This document shows, piece after piece, positions 59,879-64,000 of a stretch of DNA of 64,000 nucleotides. This DNA comes from Spirochaetales bacterium (lineage in GTDB: Bacteria > Spirochaetota > Spirochaetia > JABEVK01), in NCBI GenBank assembly GCA_947478845.1, contig CANJXC010000003.1, positions 1-64,000 of the forward strand, given 5' to 3'. The notes under the pieces were generated by a model, which saw nothing but the letters and a program-made list of their open reading frames with translations, did not search any database and had not been told where the DNA came from. The number at the start of each line of letters is the position of its first letter. Positions within the stretch are counted from its first letter, which is position 1. A program made the translations under genes and the position numbers.

Positions 59879-60255
59879 TCCGGTACCTCACGTTGGCCGA
59901 AGTGGTCATCATCCATCAGGACCAACTTCGCCGGTACGGTGGTGACCCGGGCACCTTGAATGCCGACCTTCTGAGTTCGGCGGTCGCGATGCCTTCGGCC
60001 TCCTTTTCGGGCCAGGACTTTCACCCCACCTTGTTCGACAAGGCCGCGGCCTACCTGTTCCATCTCTGCCAAAACCATTGCTTTATCGACGGCAACAAGC
60101 GCATCGGTTTGGCGGCGGCGCTGGTCTTTCTGGACCTGAATGGAGTCACGGGCGGCGATCCCGAAGGCCGGCTTTACCAGTTGGTGATCGACGTCACGTC
60201 GGGAAAGGCCCGCAAGCCCGAGATTGCGGCGGTGCTGCGGGAGTTGGCGGGGTAG
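59875..60255 (+). CDS. doc: Doc-type Fic-domain toxin
   Basis: A 126-residue Fic-fold toxin. The Doc motif HCFIDGNKRIG (HxFxDGNKR) lies at about residues 63-73, and LTLAEVVIIHQDQLRRYGGDPG at the N-terminus is typical of Doc. Characterised Doc proteins phosphorylate elongation factor Tu and stop translation. The GTG start overlaps the antitoxin stop by four bases. The catalytic motif is intact, so the module looks functional. Confidence 0.94.
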   Translation: MIRYLTLAEVVIIHQDQLRRYGGDPGTLNADLLSSAVAMPSASFSGQDFHPTLFDKAAAYLFHLCQNHCFIDGNKRIGLAAALVFLDLNGVTGGDPEGRLYQLVIDVTSGKARKPEIAAVLRELAG

Positions 60256-60413
60256 GAAGGGCGGGTCGGGCTGCGCCCGTCGGTCCCTGCGCGGGTCCCG
60301 CTTTTGGCGCTAGGCGCCAAAGAGCCCGGCTGCGCCGGCCGCTCCGGCGCTGGCCGCAAAGTCGCCGAACCGGGGCACTTGATACTTTGTTGGCTGCAGT
60401 CAATCCTGGTGTC
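60256..60413. other. 158-bp GC-rich intergenic block with nested hairpins
   Basis: No gene is visible. The block contains TTTGGCGC-TAG-GCGCCAAA (about 60305-60323), and GGCTGCGCCGGCCGCTCCGG-like and GGGCTGCGCCC-type complementary words that can fold extensively. It ends before ATG 60414. It may hold the Doc-operon terminator and the promoter of the helicase gene, for which no clear hexamers are seen. It differs in composition from the AT-richer helicase gene that follows. Confidence 0.5.
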
Positions 60414-63400
60414 ATGAGTCCTACAAGTGATCTCTACGGCTGGTACGAGCAGCTCCTCACTCCGAAACTCCAGAACCTCTTTGATGAGTTGAAGGAAGTT
60501 GCTCCCATCTATCTCAAGACGCAGCCGGATGAACCGGCGCTCAAAGAGTTTCTGCTACATCACCTGAGGCCTTTAGTCCGAGCCTCTCTCGAAGGGGCCT
60601 CGCCGGAGCAGAGCGTTGAACTGGTAAGTCGTTTGATTGGTGAGCTCGCCAAGACAAGTCCCGAACTGGCCATGGAAGTGCCGAGTCTTGACTTGATACG
60701 TGGACTCTTCGACCCAGCTACAACACTTCAGTCGCAGGCGAAGCAGATGGCCGATTTGGACCTTCCACGAACGGGACTATCGACTTCGGAGCTATTTACT
60801 GGGCGTGAACGGCATCTCAATCTGCTTGACGAACTTCGACGGGAAATACGAAGTGCCGATTCGATCGACGTGATCGTTTCCTTCTTTCGCTGGAGCGGAC
60901 TTAGGTTGCTCGAGGAAGATCTGCGGATGGCAAGAAGCCGTGGCATTCGTATTCGCGCCGTTTCGACAGTCTACTTGGGTGCAACAGAAGCACACGCGAT
61001 CGAGGCCCTCCACGAGTGGGGTGCTGAAGTTTCGCTTTCGTACAATTCCAGTCAAGGGCGACTCCATGCTAAGGCGTGGATCTTTCATCGACCTCGAAGT
61101 TTGGGAACTGCCTTTATTGGTTCTAGCAACCTAAGCAAGGATGCACTGACCGATGGTCTCGAGTGGAATGTAAAGGCAACCCAGAGAGAGACTCCGGTAC
61201 TCTTTACGCGGACCGCGGACAGTTTTGAGGCCATCTTCGCCGATCCAGAGTTTGAACGTTACAGCTCAGGCGACTTAAGACGCCTTCAAGAAGCCCTAGG
61301 TCGGGCAAAGGTTCCGTCAGGGTCAGTTCGCCTGTCCGATCTTCCCTCAGATCTGCGCAGGCAGGTGAAAGAACATTTTGCAGCGACTGGTGCGAAAGGC
61401 GAGACTGCCTGGGTCGCCTCCAAGTTGCGACCCCACCCATTTCAAGAAGAGGTCTTAGATAGGCTTGGTGGCGAGAGGGAGATTCATCAACGCTTTCGCA
61501 ATCTCGTCGTGCTACCCACGGGGACAGGCAAGACTGTGGTTGCTGCGCTCGACTATGCTCGTCAAGTTCGCGAAGGTATGAAGCCAACTCTCCTTTTCGT
61601 CGCCCACCGAGAAGAGTTGCTGGCTCAAGCGCAGCGGACCTTCGCTAACGTCCTGCAGGACCCCAACTTCGGGGAAATCTGGAAAGGAAGCCAAACTCCA
61701 ACTCGCTGGCAACACCTGTTCGCAAGTGTCGCAACCATCCATTCGCGACAGGAGGATGTACGCAGACGATGGCCGGATGGAACCTATTTCAAGGTTGTCA
61801 TCTTGGACGAAGCCCATCACGCTGCCGCTGACTCCTACCGGATGGTGGTGGAATACTTCAAACCCACAATTCTATTGGGCCTAACGGCAACCCCTGAGCG
61901 AATGGACGGTCAGCCCATTGTGAACGACTTTGACGGCCATTTTGCTGCAGAAGTGCGACTAGGCGAGGCGATCGCTCGCCAGCGCCTTGTTCCCTTTCAC
62001 TACTTCGGTGTCGCACAAGGAATGCCCGATTTGTCCAAGATCGGATGGGAGAACGGTCGGTATGTTGCTTCAGAATTGGACATCAAGTTGAGTTCGGATC
62101 TCTTTGCGGACGCCGTGAACCAGGCCTTAGGTCGGGTGATCGCAGTACCCTGCCAGATGCGAGCTTTGGGATTCTGTACGAGCATCCACCAAGCACAGTT
62201 CCTTTGTTCTTGGTTTGGAAAACATGGACTCTCAGCGGTATGGGTAAGCGGGGGCTCGAGTCCACTCGAACGACAGCAAGCAATTAGTGATCTAGAGTCA
62301 GGAGAACTCAACTTATTGTTCACGGTCGATCTGTTCAACGAAGGGGTGGATATTCCCAATGTTGACACTGTCCTATTTCTTAGGCCAACCGAAAGTCTCA
62401 CGATCTTCCTGCAGCAACTTGGGCGAGGGTTGCGCTTAGCTCCTGGGAAGAACCTCCTTACGGTCTTGGACTTCGTCGGACAGGCAAACCGCCACTATGA
62501 CTTCACTCACAAGTTTCAGGCCATGCTGGGCGTTGGTAAGACCGACGTGAAGCGGGAAATCGAGAACTCGTTTCCCTCGCTTCCGCCCGGTTGTGCCATC
62601 ATCCTCGAACGTCAGGCCGAAAAGGAGATCTTGGCACACATTGCTGCACAAATACCGAGCCAGCGCAAGAAACTTCTTGACGCGGTACGTGAGAACCTTC
62701 ACTTGGGTGTTCATGAGTTTCTGAATAAAACCGGCTGGTCTGCCGAGTACCTCGTCGAAAAGGGGGGGCTTTGGTACCAAATGAAAGATGAGATTCAGAG
62801 TGGGGTACTTACGGTGGATCCGCGCGAAGTGGCCCTAAAGGACTGGGTCTTCTCTGTCCTCCTCGTCGCTGACAGCCCGGATCTCCTCCGTCTTCAGTTG
62901 GAGGCGCTCGAAAAGGTGGCGGAAGAACATCCAGCAATCTCCTTGATAACTCAGCAACTGGGAAGATTCGGAGACACCCCTGCTTGGCAGTCGGAAGAGG
63001 CTTGCTGGGACTGGCTGAGGTCCTCGGAACTCCGACGGTTGGAGGTTATGGGGTGGATTCGATGGCGTGACAACCAACTAGATTCTCGTGGTCTGCCGAT
63101 TCTCGGAATCCAGCTTCGACAGTTTTGCTCTTACGACTTCAAGACGATTGCTTGGGGTCAAGGACGTGCCGTATGGGGAAACAAGAATGTCTCCCAATCG
63201 GGTGTGCTTCGCATCTCCGATTCCAGTGGCCGAACGCTGCACTGGAACCTTATGGTCACTGTTAGGAAGTCCGAGTCCGAGTACAGTCGAGAAACTCTCT
63301 ATCGGGACTGGGCACTTACTCAGGAAGTATTCCACTGGGAGTCACCAAACAATTGGATACCGGGGGCCAGAAGTGGCCAAAGGTTCCTCGAGGAAATTGA

Positions 63401-63602
63401 AGGGGCTGTCCCAGTTTACCTGTTTGTACGTGAGTCGAAAAAAGATCGACTTGGTCGGACCGCGCCGTATCTACTCATGGGTTCAGTTCATCTTGTCGAA
63501 GGCTCGGCACAAGGCGAACGCCCGATCGCGATGAAGTTCAAGCTCTCGGCCAAACTTCCGATGGCCCACTTTAGGGTACTCTGCCAAGAAGCGGTGAGTT
63601 AG
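60414..63602 (+). CDS. PLD-nuclease/SF2-helicase fusion protein with DUF3427 C-terminus
   Basis: A 1062-residue protein. Residues 1-125 are a helical N-terminal part without a known match. Residues about 130-280 form a PLD-like nuclease domain (RLHAKAWIFHR...GTAFIGSSNLS, the HxK-plus-GSSN pattern). Residues about 345-690 are the superfamily-2 helicase with motif I VLPTGTGKTVVAA, Ia FVAHREELLAQA, II VILDEAHHA, III LLGLTATPERMDG, V FTVDLFNEGVDIPNVD and VI QQLGRGLRL. The remainder corresponds to DUF3427. Such proteins are seen in restriction and defence-type regions, so a role against foreign DNA is plausible but inferred. ATG 60414 is chosen because upstream sequence is the Doc gene. Confidence 0.9.
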   Translation: MSPTSDLYGWYEQLLTPKLQNLFDELKEVAPIYLKTQPDEPALKEFLLHHLRPLVRASLEGASPEQSVELVSRLIGELAKTSPELAMEVPSLDLIRGLFDPATTLQSQAKQMADLDLPRTGLSTSELFTGRERHLNLLDELRREIRSADSIDVIVSFFRWSGLRLLEEDLRMARSRGIRIRAVSTVYLGATEAHAIEALHEWGAEVSLSYNSSQGRLHAKAWIFHRPRSLGTAFIGSSNLSKDALTDGLEWNVKATQRETPVLFTRTADSFEAIFADPEFERYSSGDLRRLQEALGRAKVPSGSVRLSDLPSDLRRQVKEHFAATGAKGETAWVASKLRPHPFQEEVLDRLGGEREIHQRFRNLVVLPTGTGKTVVAALDYARQVREGMKPTLLFVAHREELLAQAQRTFANVLQDPNFGEIWKGSQTPTRWQHLFASVATIHSRQEDVRRRWPDGTYFKVVILDEAHHAAADSYRMVVEYFKPTILLGLTATPERMDGQPIVNDFDGHFAAEVRLGEAIARQRLVPFHYFGVAQGMPDLSKIGWENGRYVASELDIKLSSDLFADAVNQALGRVIAVPCQMRALGFCTSIHQAQFLCSWFGKHGLSAVWVSGGSSPLERQQAISDLESGELNLLFTVDLFNEGVDIPNVDTVLFLRPTESLTIFLQQLGRGLRLAPGKNLLTVLDFVGQANRHYDFTHKFQAMLGVGKTDVKREIENSFPSLPPGCAIILERQAEKEILAHIAAQIPSQRKKLLDAVRENLHLGVHEFLNKTGWSAEYLVEKGGLWYQMKDEIQSGVLTVDPREVALKDWVFSVLLVADSPDLLRLQLEALEKVAEEHPAISLITQQLGRFGDTPAWQSEEACWDWLRSSELRRLEVMGWIRWRDNQLDSRGLPILGIQLRQFCSYDFKTIAWGQGRAVWGNKNVSQSGVLRISDSSGRTLHWNLMVTVRKSESEYSRETLYRDWALTQEVFHWESPNNWIPGARSGQRFLEEIEGAVPVYLFVRESKKDRLGRTAPYLLMGSVHLVEGSAQGERPIAMKFKLSAKLPMAHFRVLCQEAVS

Positions 63603-63669
63603 CTCGATTAGGCCACCCACCGTCGTCTGGCCTCCGGCCACCGGCGTGCCGTAGCTCGCCTGCCGCCGG

Positions 63670-63867
63670 GTGCGGGACGTCCACCGGACGTCCCGCGACC
63701 ATGACGACGTCGCCCGCCTGCTCGACCAGGGCTGGCGCGTGGCCATCGTGTGGGAATGCGCGATCAAGGGCCCCAAGAGGGCCGACCCCCTCCCCGCGAC
63801 CATCGCTGACCTGCGGTCGCCTTACGCCTCGGGGAAGTCTTTCCCCCTCCCTGCTATTCCGGACTGA
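63670..63867 (+). pseudogene. C-terminal fragment of a Vsr-type very-short-patch endonuclease
   Basis: A 65-codon frame (GTG 63670) encodes ARLLDQGWRVAIVWECAIKG, matching the conserved C-terminal G-W-x-V-x-x-V-W-E-C strand of Vsr-type mismatch endonucleases. It then continues with PLPATIADLRS. The N-terminal two thirds with the catalytic Asp and the Cys-His zinc site are missing, and a stop at 63652-63654 closes the frame. The first residues overlap a perfect hairpin and are not Vsr-like. It is probably a relic of a DNA cytosine methylation locus, and its 3' end overlaps the convergent PIN gene by 14 bases. Confidence 0.68.
63672..63696. repeat. perfect 11-bp inverted repeat at the Vsr fragment
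   Basis: GCGGGACGTCC (63672-63682) and GGACGTCCCGC (63686-63696) are exact reverse complements around ACC. It sits where Vsr homology starts, so it may mark the rearrangement point. The region from 63603 to 63700 is GC-rich and has no other gene signal. Confidence 0.65.
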
Positions 63868-64000
63868 GCACCTTGAGCCTGGGATAAGCTGTCGCCACGC
63901 GGCGAGGGTCACGGGTGAGCAGAGGCACACCGAGAATGGCCGCATGGGCGCCAATGAAGAAATCCGGCAGCGGCGAGGTCTTGGTGCCGCCACGCAATTT
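63854..64000 (-). CDS. PIN-domain protein (VapC-type), 5' part beyond the window edge
   Basis: The last 48 codons on the minus strand encode SPLPDFFIGAHAAILGVPLL and then TRDPRRVATAYPRLKVLSPE before the stop TAG. LPDFFIGAHA...TRD is the C-terminal half of a VapC-type PIN domain, with two of the acidic residues (PD and TRD). The N-terminal half and any antitoxin gene lie outside the window. It is probably an additional toxin-antitoxin module. Confidence 0.85.
   Translation of the reverse strand, partial: KLRGGTKTSPLPDFFIGAHAAILGVPLLTRDPRRVATAYPRLKVLSPE

Noticed and set aside
60256-60413. Integron attC site between the Doc gene and the helicase gene
   Set aside because: The GC-rich hairpins and a toxin-antitoxin neighbour suggested a cassette array, but I could not find the paired RYYYAAC/GTTRRRY core sites and there is no integrase gene in the window.
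60078-60413. N-terminal extension of the helicase protein to 60078
   Set aside because: The extra 112 residues overlap the Doc gene and the GC-rich spacer, are Arg/Gly-rich and show no domain; ATG 60414 begins the sensible protein.
63483-63993. Minus-strand frames opposite the Vsr fragment
   Set aside because: The readings are Gly/Arg/Pro-rich and match nothing, while the plus strand carries the recognisable Vsr strand; a real minus-strand gene is only supported from 63854.
1-64000. CRISPR array
   Set aside because: No regularly spaced set of identical 25-40 bp repeats is visible; the repeats at 55731-55787 are only two copies and the spacing is too short.

Overview
The window fits a diderm, flagellated, respiring bacterium of moderately high GC; a free-living spirochaete is my best guess. 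The evidence is a flgM gene, several secreted beta-barrel-like proteins ending in aromatic residues, a YesM/YesN-type two-component system, many CUT1 sugar transporters, a K+-independent proton pyrophosphatase and System II cytochrome c maturation. No rRNA or marker ribosomal protein is present, so the phylum is an inference.

Layout. 1-5 kb: the 5' part of a tRNA-Ser(CGA), a sugar-dehydrogenase-like propeller, and a polar amino acid ABC transporter with two binding lipoproteins behind a SlyD-type chaperone. 5-8.4 kb: an isolated carotenoid-hydroxylase-like protein, the proton pyrophosphatase hppA and an unknown partner gene, closed by a clear terminator. 8.4-11.7 kb: a predicted barrel protein, a decaying DUF3500-HupE gene pair, and a fasciclin protein. 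11.9-16.6 kb: a divergent sugar/polyol-phosphate module (DeoR regulator, pentulose-phosphate-type epimerase and two medium-chain dehydrogenases, plus a TIM-barrel isomerase) with facing promoters around repeated operator-like elements. 16.6-34.1 kb: a long minus-strand glycan-utilisation region with two complete sugar importers, an AraC regulator, a YesM/YesN pair and four glycoside-hydrolase-like proteins (GH127, GH36, GH99-like and a beta-propeller). 34-44.5 kb: a secreted unknown, tag, the fabD-fabG-fabF-pilZ operon, a hybrid histidine kinase, an unknown gene, an MFS exporter and the remnant of an alpha/beta hydrolase. 44.7-50.3 kb: lysA, rsmI, flgM, a degenerate iron-alcohol-dehydrogenase-like protein, a TrmH-type methyltransferase, a barrel protein and hpt. 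50.3-55.6 kb: a cytochrome c region with a hexaheme protein, a four-gene minus operon (membrane monoheme protein, OB-like lipoprotein, heme-less cytochrome c'-like protein, TPR protein) and ccs1-ccsA. 55.6-64 kb: an accessory zone with two DUF4143 ATPases, a Phd/PIN pair, an AbrB/Doc pair, a PLD-helicase-DUF3427 protein, and broken pieces of a ferredoxin-type protein, a Vsr-type endonuclease and an unknown protein, ending in a partial PIN gene.

Two patterns cross these modules. Eight genes have a TANNNT -10 box 6-9 bases before the start and no visible Shine-Dalgarno, which suggests leaderless or almost leaderless mRNAs. A 16-17 bp element (GAATCCGAGTTAAGATT-like) occurs before the hexaheme cytochrome gene and twice before ccs1, suggesting a shared cytochrome regulator. 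I found no CRISPR array, rRNA, intact insertion sequence or prophage.
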